The position numbers and the translations under genes are program-made. The notes below the pieces were generated by a model. It was not told the DNA's origin and searched no databases. It saw nothing but the letters and a program-made list of their open reading frames with translations. From contig NZ_FRFF01000135.1 of assembly GCF_900143625.1 (NCBI RefSeq), positions 1 to 64,000 of the forward strand: DNA of 64,000 nucleotides, read 5' to 3'. Source of the stretch: Nocardiopsis sp. JB363 (GTDB lineage Bacteria > Actinomycetota > Actinomycetes > Streptosporangiales > Streptosporangiaceae). Of this stretch, positions 41,546-49,340 are shown piece by piece; position 1 is the stretch's first letter; each line of letters starts with the position of its first letter.

Positions 41546-42832
41546 CTAGACCGGGCCGGTCATCTTCGACAGGCCGCCGGCGCCGGCGGGCAGGAACAGC
41601 GCGAAGGTGGTCGGCTTGGTCTGCACCAGTTCGATGCGGGCGCCCTCGGACTCGGCGATGTGCCGGGCCAGGGCCAGTCCCAGACCGGTACCGCCGCCTC
41701 CGCTGACCTCGCGTTCGAAGATGCGCCCGGACAGGTGCTCGGGGACGCCCTCACCCTCGTCGCTGACCTCTATCCGGACCGACTGTCCGGTGTCGAGGCG
41801 GCGAATGGTCACCGTCCCCGCACCGTGCTTGTAGGCGTTCTCCACCAGGGTCGCGAGGATCTGCGCGAGGTCACTGGGAACGGTCATGGTCGTCAGCCCG
41901 GAGTCGCCGGTCACCAGGAGCCTGCGGTTCTCCCGCTGGAACACCGGCGACCACTCGCCCTGGAGGCGGTCGAGTACCGGATCGAGCCCGACCGCCTCGA
42001 CCTCCGGATTCTGGCTCTTGCGGGCCCGGCCGAGCAGGCTCTCGACGGTCTCGGTGAGCCGTTCGGCCTGGGCGAGGGCCGCCTCGCCCTCTTCTCGCAC
42101 CACGCCCGCGTTGTTCGCCTCGGCGATGATCTCCTCCAACCGCATGGTGAGCGCCGTCAACGGCGTGCGCAGCTGGTGCGAGGCGTCGGTCGCGAAGTGG
42201 CGTTCGGTGGCGATGAGCCCCGCGATGCGTTCGGCGCTGCGGTCCAGTACCTCGGCGACGCGGTCCGCCTCCGGGATGCCGTAGCGGTGGCCCCACGGAG
42301 TGGTGACCCCCGAGCCGAGCCGTTCGGCGGTGGCGGCCAGGTCGACCAGGGGCAGCGTGAGTCTGCGCGCCTGGAACATGGACAGCCCGACGGCGACCCC
42401 GATGGCCAACAGGGACAGCGACGCGATCCCGAGCCAGGCCCGGATCACGCTCTCCTGTAGAGCTTCCGAATCGGACCACACCTCGACGGTGGTGCCGAAC
42501 TCGGTGGTCGCCGCCGCCCGGATCAGGCCGGGAGAATCGACGGACGTCGGGTCGAGCTCCGGATTGCCCGCGGTCAGCACCGTGTCACCGGTCTCGTCGG
42601 TGATCCGGATGTAGCGGCCGGGATGCTCCCGGTCCAACTCGGCGAGGTCGATCTCATCGTCGCGTTCGAGCATGGCGTCGCTCTCGAAGCCGATCAGCTC
42701 CGCCTCGCCCTCAAGCTGGCGGGCGCTCTCATCGTGCACCAGCTTGTAGGTGAGCGCGCCCAAGGGCAGTCCGAGCAGCATGACGGCGATGACGGTCACC
42801 ACCAGGGTGGAGAAAACCATCCGCCTGCGCAT
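41546..42832 (-). CDS. Membrane sensor histidine kinase
   Basis: The 428-residue kinase has two membrane helices (about residues 8-30 and 133-155) flanking a 100-residue extracytoplasmic sensor, then a HAMP region. The HisKA domain carries the phospho-acceptor His219 (SHQLRTPLTAL). The ATPase domain has an N-box (LVENAYKHGAG), G1 (DEGEGVP) and G2 (GGTGLGLALARHIAES). It lies 64 bases downstream of the response regulator gene on the same strand, so they form one two-component system. The signal is unknown; the position beside envelope genes hints at envelope sensing. Confidence 0.94.
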   Translation of the reverse strand: MRRRMVFSTLVVTVIAVMLLGLPLGALTYKLVHDESARQLEGEAELIGFESDAMLERDDEIDLAELDREHPGRYIRITDETGDTVLTAGNPELDPTSVDSPGLIRAAATTEFGTTVEVWSDSEALQESVIRAWLGIASLSLLAIGVAVGLSMFQARRLTLPLVDLAATAERLGSGVTTPWGHRYGIPEADRVAEVLDRSAERIAGLIATERHFATDASHQLRTPLTALTMRLEEIIAEANNAGVVREEGEAALAQAERLTETVESLLGRARKSQNPEVEAVGLDPVLDRLQGEWSPVFQRENRRLLVTGDSGLTTMTVPSDLAQILATLVENAYKHGAGTVTIRRLDTGQSVRIEVSDEGEGVPEHLSGRIFEREVSGGGGTGLGLALARHIAESEGARIELVQTKPTTFALFLPAGAGGLSKMTGPV

Positions 42833-42896
42833 GTCACCTCACGTCCGTCCGACCCAGGCGAGGCCGACCGAGGAGCGTGTCGAACCCAAGACCCTG

Positions 42897-43565
42897 TCAG
42901 TCTCGTTCGAATCGGAAGCCGACGCCCCTCACGGTCGTGATGTAGGACGGTTGGTTGGCGTCGTCGCCGAGTTTACGACGCAGCCACGATATGTGCATGT
43001 CGAGGGTTTTGGTCGACCCCCACCAGTTGGTGTCCCACACCTCACGCATTATCTGTTCTCTGGTCACCACCTTGCCGGCATCACGAACCAGGACGCGAAG
43101 CAGGTCGAATTCCTTGGTGGTGAGCTGGAGTTCACGGTCGCCGAGCCAAGCGCGGCGGGAGTCGTTGTCGATGCGGACTCCGTGCACGACGGGCACCTCG
43201 GCGCCGCCGCGACGCAGTAGGGCCCGCACGCGTGCGAGGAGTTCGGCGAGTCGGAAGGGCTTGGTGACGTAGTCGTCGGCCCCGGCGTCGAGTCCGACGA
43301 CGGTGTCGACTTCGTCGGCTCGGGCGGTCAGGATCAGGATGGGCGTTCCGTGGCCTTCGGCGCGGAGCCGACGTGCCACCTCTAGGCCGTCCATTTCGGG
43401 CAGACCGAGATCCAGGACCATGAGGTCGATGTCTCCGGCACGGGCGCGGTCGAGTGTCTCGACGCCGTTGACGGTCACGTCCACCGTGTAGCCCTCGCGA
43501 CGTAGTGCGCGGGCGAGAGGCTCGGAGATCGAGACATCGTCTTCGGCCAGCAAAACGCAGGTCAT
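42897..43565 (-). CDS. OmpR/PhoB family response regulator
   Basis: The 222-residue protein has a receiver domain with LLAEDD at the start, phospho-acceptor Asp52 (VLDLGLPEMDG), the conserved Thr of LTARA and Lys of YVTKPF. A winged-helix DNA-binding domain follows (residues 125-220, ELQLTTKEFDLLRVL, TKTLDMHISWLRRKL, VRGVGFRFE). The Met at 43565 is the natural start. It is the cognate partner of the histidine kinase downstream. The 214-base region upstream is relatively A+T-rich and shared with a divergent gene for a membrane protein, a plausible target. Confidence 0.95.
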   Translation of the reverse strand: MTCVLLAEDDVSISEPLARALRREGYTVDVTVNGVETLDRARAGDIDLMVLDLGLPEMDGLEVARRLRAEGHGTPILILTARADEVDTVVGLDAGADDYVTKPFRLAELLARVRALLRRGGAEVPVVHGVRIDNDSRRAWLGDRELQLTTKEFDLLRVLVRDAGKVVTREQIMREVWDTNWWGSTKTLDMHISWLRRKLGDDANQPSYITTVRGVGFRFERD

Positions 43566-43779
43566 GGTGCCGATCGTAGGACCAGGGTGGAGCATTTCCC
43601 TATTATGCGCGCCGGATGCCCCAAGGTTGGTTGAAAATACGCTAATCACATAACGGTCAAATGGTGCAAGTGTCCATCACTGGTCTTTTCTTTGCGCGTT
43701 CTTGGTGAAACTGGGAAGATTGCCCAGGAGGGTGCGACGCGGCCCCTCCGTGCTTTCGCGAACACAGAGGAGTCCGGCA

Positions 43780-44478
43780 GTGAACCCCGACCCCGAATCC
43801 CCCCGAGGCGGGGGGAATTTCCCACACCAGGGACAATTCGGCTATCAAGGGCCGCACGGGCCTCGCGGACGCTATGGAGCCGGCCTGCTCTCGGTGCTCA
43901 CCGTCATCGCGGTCCTGGCCGGGGCCTCGACCCTGGGTGGCACGCTCGCGCTCGCCGGGATGCTCACCGACCGGGTCGTCGCCGACGAGGCACCCGAACC
44001 CGCCCCGACCGCGGAGGAGAGCGACCCGGAGCCGTCGGTCACGCCCACCCCCGAACCGAGTCCCACCCCGGAGCCCACCGAGGAACCGACGGAGGAGCCC
44101 GGCGACACCACCGACTCCGCACTCTGGGACATGACGGCCGAGGAGGTGGTGACGGAACTGCGCGAAGACCACGACGACCTCACCGCCGGGCTGGACGTCA
44201 GCGACGATCTGTGCGTCTCCGAGGAGGAGGACGATCTCTTCCTCTGCACCATGGCGGTGGAGACCAACCTCGTACGGGTCATCTCCTACGAGAACTCCCT
44301 CATCGCCACCACCGTGGTCCTGGGTTTGCAGGGCCAAGAGGAGTCGGAAGGCTCCGACACCGCGGTGGACTTCCGCGATGCCTGCCACATCGTGCTCATC
44401 TGGTTCGAGCACGGCGGTATGGAGGAGTCCGACCGCAGTGCGATGGCCGACGACGTCGAGGGCATCGTCGGCTGCTGA
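43780..44478 (+). CDS. Hypothetical membrane-anchored extracytoplasmic protein
   Basis: The 232-residue protein starts at GTG with GAGGAG about 7 bases upstream. After a Gly-rich cytoplasmic start comes one hydrophobic helix (GLLSVLTVIAVLAGASTLGG). An exported Pro/Thr/Glu linker (PTPEPSPTPEPTEEPTEEP) leads to an acidic globular domain of about 120 residues with three or four Cys (DLCVSEEEDD, LFLCTMAV, RDACHIVL, final Cys). No family recognised. It is divergent from the two-component genes and could be their target or sensor accessory. A coding-like fragment follows in another frame. Confidence 0.75.
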   Translation: MNPDPESPRGGGNFPHQGQFGYQGPHGPRGRYGAGLLSVLTVIAVLAGASTLGGTLALAGMLTDRVVADEAPEPAPTAEESDPEPSVTPTPEPSPTPEPTEEPTEEPGDTTDSALWDMTAEEVVTELREDHDDLTAGLDVSDDLCVSEEEDDLFLCTMAVETNLVRVISYENSLIATTVVLGLQGQEESEGSDTAVDFRDACHIVLIWFEHGGMEESDRSAMADDVEGIVGC

Positions 44479-44584
44479 CGACGAGACCGGCGACCAGGAC
44501 GTCCACGTCAACGCCACCGTCACCGACACCGTCTTCCGGGTCACCGAGCCCCGGCGACCCGTCGAAGTCCTGCCCCGCCGCTGA
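44479..44584 (+). other. Coding-like fragment in a shifted frame after the stop
   Basis: Immediately past the stop at 44478, a different frame stays open for about 35 codons to TGA at 44582-44584. Its third positions are nearly all G or C (DVHVNATVTDTVFRVTEPRR). Either the preceding gene once had a longer C-terminus lost by frameshift, or this is the stub of a deleted gene. It has no start codon of its own. Confidence 0.35.
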
Positions 44585-44619
44585 ATCCGCCGGTGAGAGA
44601 CGGACGACCACGAAGCGGT

Positions 44620-44653
44620 GCGGCCCGCCCGGAACATGTTCCGAGCGGGCCGC
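44620..44653. terminator. Hairpin between convergent genes
   Basis: GCGGCCCGC (44620-44628) pairs with GCGGGCCGC (44645-44653). It lies between the end of the plus-strand gene (44478) and the stop of the minus-strand 5'-nucleotidase gene (44675). Confidence 0.65.
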
Positions 44654-44674
44654 GCCGTGTCATGCCGGGAGGGG

Positions 44675-46798
44675 TCAGGTGTCGATCTCCCCGGTGCCTG
44701 GGCCCGAAGCGCGATTCCGGCTGAGGTAGAGCGCACCGCCACCGGCGCCCACCGCCACCAACGCCGCGATGATCAGGCCGGTCAGGGCGCCACCGGTGAG
44801 CGGCAGGGAACCCTTGTCGTCCTTCCTGTCACCGTCGGCGCCGCCACCACCGTCACCGGCGCCTTCGCTCGGGTCGTCGGACGGGCTCGGAGAGGGGGAC
44901 GGACCATCGTTGTCGCCTTCCTCCCTCTCATCCTCGTCCTCGTCACCGTCGTCATCGCCGCCGCCCGGCGGAACGGTGGCCTCGTCGCCGACCAGGATCC
45001 GACCGGAGCCGCCCTCGGGATAGTCCTCTTCGGTGATCTCGCCCGCCAGGGTGTCGGCCACGAACAGCTCCAGGGCGCCCTGGTACGTGGAGCCGACCAC
45101 GGCGAACTCGGCGCCGCGGAACGGGTACATGTCGCCACCGCGGGCGGAGAAGTCGTTGGTGGCGATGGTGATGGGGTCGCCGTCGACGACCTCGCCGTCC
45201 TCGACGAGCACGGTGCCGTCGTGCAGGATCGCGTTGCGCACCCGATCGCCCTCGGTGAGCACCTCTCCGTCCTCGTTCACCTCCTGCGCGGTCAGTTCGG
45301 GGTCGTAGGCGAAGTTGACCCCGCCGACCTGCGTGAACCCGCCGTTGGCGGCGGGTGCGGCGGATACACCGTGCTCCAGCAGCTCCTTGACCTGGGAGCG
45401 AGGCACGTCCGGCACCACCGCGACCTGGTTGGCGAACGGGGCGATGGAGTAGGTGTCCAACGCGCTGATCGTCCCGGCGGGGATCAGTGAGGCGTTGCGG
45501 ATGCCGCCGCCGTTCTGGATACCGATCTGCGGCTCGGGGACCCCGTACTCGTCGGCGTTGCGGGCGCCGGTGTCGATGAGGGAGTCCGCCATCAGGTTGC
45601 CGAGGTTGGTCTCCTGAGTGCGCACGCCCGGGTCCTGGCGGCCTTCGAGAGCGACCTCGCTCTGGGCGACCTCGGTCTCGGCGAGCTCGTCGACGTACTC
45701 GGACACCGGCTTGGTGACCTGGGCGTCGACCTCGGCGTGTGGTTCCACGGAACCGTCGACCACCACCGGGCCGGAACGGTCGCCGAGGGAGACCACGTCG
45801 CCGTCGGCGTCGAAGTTGATGACCAGGCGCCCCACGTACTTGTAGTTGGAACCCGCGGTGACGATCGGGACCTCGGCGCCCTCGGGGTTCTCCGCCATCA
45901 GCGGGTAGGAGAGCGGCTCACCGGTACCGGGGTGGACGGTGACCTCGTCGTCCGGGACCAGGGCGTCGCCCTCGTTGGCCATCACCTCGTGGCCGCCACC
46001 GGCGACGATGGCGTCGATGCCGGTCAGCTCCTGTGCGACCTGTTCCTCGAAGGTGATGTTCTGCAGGTGGGAGATCATGATGATCTTGTCGATGTCGTCG
46101 CCGGAGAGCCGGTCGACCTCGGCCTGGACCGGGGCGACGACCTCGTCGACCACCACGTCGCGCGAGCTGGTGATGGTGGCCAGGTCCGGGTAGAGGGCGC
46201 CGACGATACCGACCTGCTCGCCCTCGACGTCGACCACGGTGCTCGGCGCGATCCGGCCCGTTTCCTCGTGCGCGGCGAGGGCGGGTTCGGCGGACACGTC
46301 CACGTTCGCGGCGACCACGGGGGTCGACTCGGGGAGCCCGCCGATGAAGTCGGCGTACAGGTCCGGGCCGAAGTCGAACTCGTGGTTGCCCATGGAGACC
46401 GCGTCGTACTCGGCGTGGGAGGCGGCGATCGCGTCGTAGAAGGGCGCGCCGTCCTCTTGTGAGGCCGCGAACTCCGGGCCGGGCAGGTACATGTCACCGG
46501 AGTTGACGGTGACCACGCCGCGGTTCTCGGCCTCGCCGTCCTCGGCCGCCTCACCCGCGCTCTCACTCGCCCGCAGGTCCCGCAGGAGCGTGGTGAAACG
46601 CGCGGCCCCGCCGTATTCGGGGTCGGCGGGGGCGTTCAGCAGGGCCGACTCGGGGTCGTTGCCGTGCAGGAGGGTGAGGGTGAAGTCCGCGCCATCGGGG
46701 GTGTCCATGGGCACGGAGGCGCCGGCGGCGGGTGCGAAGGGCACCACCAGTGCGCCGGTCAGGAGCAGTGCGCCGGATGCGCGCACGAGTCTGGACAT
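44675..46798 (-). CDS. Sortase-anchored 5'-nucleotidase/cyclic phosphodiesterase family protein
   Basis: The 707-residue protein has a signal peptide (residues 1-28). The metallophosphoesterase domain carries LLHGNDPESALL, VNSGDMYLPG, MGNHEFDFG, MISHLQ and GGGHEV. The substrate domain of UshA/YfkN-type 5'-nucleotidases contains ETNLGNLMAD and GIQNGGGIRNASL. A Asp/Glu/Ser/Pro-rich spacer follows, then LPLTG, a hydrophobic helix and a short Arg-containing tail. It should hydrolyse extracellular nucleotides or UDP-sugars at the cell wall. The first metal motif reads N-D-P-E-S instead of the usual N-D-x-H. The Met at 46798 begins the signal peptide. Confidence 0.9.
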   Translation of the reverse strand: MSRLVRASGALLLTGALVVPFAPAAGASVPMDTPDGADFTLTLLHGNDPESALLNAPADPEYGGAARFTTLLRDLRASESAGEAAEDGEAENRGVVTVNSGDMYLPGPEFAASQEDGAPFYDAIAASHAEYDAVSMGNHEFDFGPDLYADFIGGLPESTPVVAANVDVSAEPALAAHEETGRIAPSTVVDVEGEQVGIVGALYPDLATITSSRDVVVDEVVAPVQAEVDRLSGDDIDKIIMISHLQNITFEEQVAQELTGIDAIVAGGGHEVMANEGDALVPDDEVTVHPGTGEPLSYPLMAENPEGAEVPIVTAGSNYKYVGRLVINFDADGDVVSLGDRSGPVVVDGSVEPHAEVDAQVTKPVSEYVDELAETEVAQSEVALEGRQDPGVRTQETNLGNLMADSLIDTGARNADEYGVPEPQIGIQNGGGIRNASLIPAGTISALDTYSIAPFANQVAVVPDVPRSQVKELLEHGVSAAPAANGGFTQVGGVNFAYDPELTAQEVNEDGEVLTEGDRVRNAILHDGTVLVEDGEVVDGDPITIATNDFSARGGDMYPFRGAEFAVVGSTYQGALELFVADTLAGEITEEDYPEGGSGRILVGDEATVPPGGGDDDGDEDEDEREEGDNDGPSPSPSPSDDPSEGAGDGGGGADGDRKDDKGSLPLTGGALTGLIIAALVAVGAGGGALYLSRNRASGPGTGEIDT

Positions 46799-47108
46799 GG
46801 CTTGTGTGACTCCTTCGGGGGCGGGGGTGCCGTCGTGCGAGGGCAGGGGTCGGAGTTCGTTCACCATAAAGGGGACAGGGTGTGGAGGCACGGACGCCAG
46901 GGTTACGATTTGCAGAATCTCCTGTGCGTCTGAAGGTTCTCGACGCCGGCGGCTCGCCCTGGGTCACCGTGGACGGCTTCCGGTCGCCGTGGGTGACACT
47001 TTTCGGTCCCGATGGTCGTGTATCGCCACCGTGCTCGTGGTTCCAGGGACGTCGCCCCTCTACCATGGAGGGAAAGTCGGTCTCGATCACTTCCCTCGGA
47101 GGGCGTCC
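46799..47108. other. Divergent intergenic region
   Basis: The 310 bases between the 5'-nucleotidase and a membrane-protein gene have no supported ORF. TCACCGTGG (about 46963) and CCGTGGGTGA (about 46988) form a loose repeat, and GTTCACC occurs once near 46859, resembling one unit of an actinobacterial PHO box. That would fit a phosphate-regulated nucleotidase, but one unit is not enough to call it. Confidence 0.3.
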
Positions 47109-47660
47109 GTGTTTTCCTCTGGCCAGGACCCGTACGACCCGAAGCAGGGCGGGGTCCCGCCGCAGCCCGGGATGCCGGACTTCAACGCCCACTTCGAGGC
47201 GCTGCGGCCCGATGCCCCGATGCCCCGGAAGGTCATCACCACCCGCACGCTGATGTTCATCGGGGGTGTGCCCGGTCTGCTGCTGGCCCTGCTCTTCCTC
47301 ATGGGGCTGGCCGCGCCGGAGGAGGCGATGACCGAGGCCCTCGACCAGCAGGCCGCGTACATGGCCGCCGAGGGCGTCGAGATGAACATCGACGCGGCCA
47401 TGATGCGTTCGATGATGGCCGTGATGGCGGTGATCACCGGGCTCTACGGTGGTCTCTCGCTGCTGCTGGGCCTCCGCCTGCGCCGCCGCACCGTCGGCGT
47501 CTACTGGGGCACCGTGGTCTTCCAGGGGCTGGCCGGGCTCATCCTCGGGTGGGGACTCCTCCACGGTGAATTCCTCATGCTGGTGCCGCTGGGCTTCACC
47601 GTCTGGATGCTGACCAACATGTTCTCCAAGGAGGGACGCGCCTTCTTCGGGCTGCTCTGA
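47109..47660 (+). CDS. Hypothetical membrane protein, four helices
   Basis: The 183-residue protein starts at GTG, with GGAGGG about 5 bases upstream. Forty hydrophilic residues are followed by four hydrophobic segments (LMFIGGVPGLLLALLFLMGL, a Met-rich MMRSMMAVMAVITGLYGG, VVFQGLAGLILGWGLL, LMLVPLGFTVWML). An extracellular loop (EEAMTEALDQQAAYMAAEG) lies between the first two. The Met content of the second helix is high. Family unknown. Confidence 0.72.
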   Translation: MFSSGQDPYDPKQGGVPPQPGMPDFNAHFEALRPDAPMPRKVITTRTLMFIGGVPGLLLALLFLMGLAAPEEAMTEALDQQAAYMAAEGVEMNIDAAMMRSMMAVMAVITGLYGGLSLLLGLRLRRRTVGVYWGTVVFQGLAGLILGWGLLHGEFLMLVPLGFTVWMLTNMFSKEGRAFFGLL

Positions 47661-47744
47661 GGTCGGCCACCAGTGGCGGGAGGGGTGGGCGCACCGCCAC
47701 CTCGGCCCACCGTCGTTCCTTGAGGGCCGTGAGGATCCCCCACC

Positions 47745-48812
47745 TTGAAGCTCGTGCTCTTCGACGGTTCCACCGTCCACCTGACCCCCGCGATGATCCG
47801 TTCGCTGCGCGAGGCCACGCTCGTCCCGGGCACCATGGACGCCTGGCGTCCCGGACCGGGCGCTCCCAGCACCGAGGCCGACCTGATCCGTTGGGGGATG
47901 ATCGCCGAGGACTCCCGGGGAACGCCGGTCCTCACCGTGCGCGCCATGGAGGTTCGGGACCGCGTGGCGGAGGAGACGCCCGGAACGCGCCCCTCCGGTC
48001 GCGCCTCGATCGACCCCGAACTCGGCGCGGAGGGCGCGCGCCGTCTGGCCCTGGCCTTGGAGGGCGTCCGTACCGACGGCGACGCCGCCCCTGATGTTTC
48101 GCACCGGGGCCGCTACCGCCCCCTCCTGCTGGTGCTGTACGCACTGCTCTGGTGTGTGCTCTTGAGAGTGGCGCTGCCCGGCATGTCCACACTGCTCGCC
48201 GTGTCGGTCGGTGTCTTCGCCGTCCTCTCCGTAGGCGGCTCCGCCCTGTACACGCGACGCCGGAGCGAGGAGGCGGTGGAAGGGGGCCCGGGACGGATCG
48301 TCGACGAGGCCCGAGGCCGGTACGTCGTCCCCGGGGTGCTCGACGAACCGTCGGCCCTGCTCCTGGTCCGCGCCCAGCGGGCGGTGGACACGGTGCTGGG
48401 TTCCCGACTGCGCGACGAGGTGCTGCGCGACCCGATCCGGGACCGCGTGGTGCTCGGCGGGACCGAGTGGGCTCTGGCCACCGCCCTCCGACGCCAGTCC
48501 GGGCTGAGAGGGCGCATGGAGGTGGCCCCCACTGATGGTGGACGCGGCAGAGAGGCCGCCGAACGTGCCGCGAACACACTCGCCAGGGACGTCGCTCGGG
48601 TCGAGGAGCGGATCCGGCTGCTGGAACGGTACGCCGACCTGATCCGTGCCGCCGAGGCGGAGGAACGCGATCTTCGCGCTGCCAGGGAACTGGACGGCAT
48701 CGCGGTGGAGGCCGTCGGGGCGGAGGCGGGGGACCCCGAACTCGACGCACTGGTACGTGCTCAGGAGATGGCCCTGCGCGTGGCCGAGCTCGCCGACCTC
48801 GACCGCGACTGA
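47745..48812 (+). CDS. Hypothetical protein with two central membrane helices
   Basis: The 355-residue protein starts at TTG. There is a soluble N-terminal domain of about 120 residues (MKLVLFDGSTVHLTPAMIR), two adjacent hydrophobic helices (PLLLVLYALLWCVLLRVAL, TLLAVSVGVFAVLSVGG) and a charged, Ala/Arg/Glu-rich helical C-terminal domain with coiled-coil character (VARVEERIRLLERYADLIRA). GAGG lies about 10 bases before the TTG; a Met 16 codons later is a possible start. No family recognised. Confidence 0.65.
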   Translation: MKLVLFDGSTVHLTPAMIRSLREATLVPGTMDAWRPGPGAPSTEADLIRWGMIAEDSRGTPVLTVRAMEVRDRVAEETPGTRPSGRASIDPELGAEGARRLALALEGVRTDGDAAPDVSHRGRYRPLLLVLYALLWCVLLRVALPGMSTLLAVSVGVFAVLSVGGSALYTRRRSEEAVEGGPGRIVDEARGRYVVPGVLDEPSALLLVRAQRAVDTVLGSRLRDEVLRDPIRDRVVLGGTEWALATALRRQSGLRGRMEVAPTDGGRGREAAERAANTLARDVARVEERIRLLERYADLIRAAEAEERDLRAARELDGIAVEAVGAEAGDPELDALVRAQEMALRVAELADLDRD

Positions 48813-48929
48813 CGCCGTACGTCGGCTTGCCCGGGAACGGCGCGCGTCGTCCACAGATTCCCAGACGGCACTCCCGACCGTCGTCGACATCTGGCAGGCT
48901 CGAAGTCGACAAGGTGAAAGGGGGGACGC

Positions 48930-49322
48930 ATGACACCGGAGCAGTTCATCGACGCGGCCCTGTGGTTCCCCGAGTCCGACGAGAGCGAACCCTTCGGCTC
49001 GGGACTCCTCGTCTACAAGGTCTCCCGGCAGAGGATGTTCGCGCTGCTGAACCCCACGGACCCGGCGGTGGTCAACCTCAAGTGCGACCCGGAACTCGCT
49101 CTGGAACTGCGTGCCGAGTTCCCGGCCGTCACCCCCGGTTGGCACATGAGCAAACGACACTGGAACTCGGTGCGGCTGGACGGCACCGTCCCGGGCGACG
49201 AGCTCCTGGAGATGCTCGAACACTCCTACCGGTCGGTCGCCCGAGGCCTGCGGCGGGCCGACCGGGACCGGGTGCTCGCGGTCCTGGGTGAGGAATCCCC
49301 GACGATCGACGCCCAACACTGA
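48930..49322 (+). CDS. MmcQ/YjbR family protein
   Basis: The 130-residue protein matches the YjbR-like fold in length and pattern: ALWFPESDESEPFG, LVYKVSRQRMFALL, VNLKCDPELALELR, GWHMSKRHWNSVRLDG and LLEMLEHSYRSV. The W-H-M-x-K-x-H-W segment is the most conserved. These small proteins have a DNA-binding-like fold, but their function is not established. GAAAGGGG precedes the ATG. It ends 18 bases before recD2 and is probably co-transcribed with it. Confidence 0.88.
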   Translation: MTPEQFIDAALWFPESDESEPFGSGLLVYKVSRQRMFALLNPTDPAVVNLKCDPELALELRAEFPAVTPGWHMSKRHWNSVRLDGTVPGDELLEMLEHSYRSVARGLRRADRDRVLAVLGEESPTIDAQH

Positions 49323-49340
49323 GGAAGGAGGGAGCGCCCG

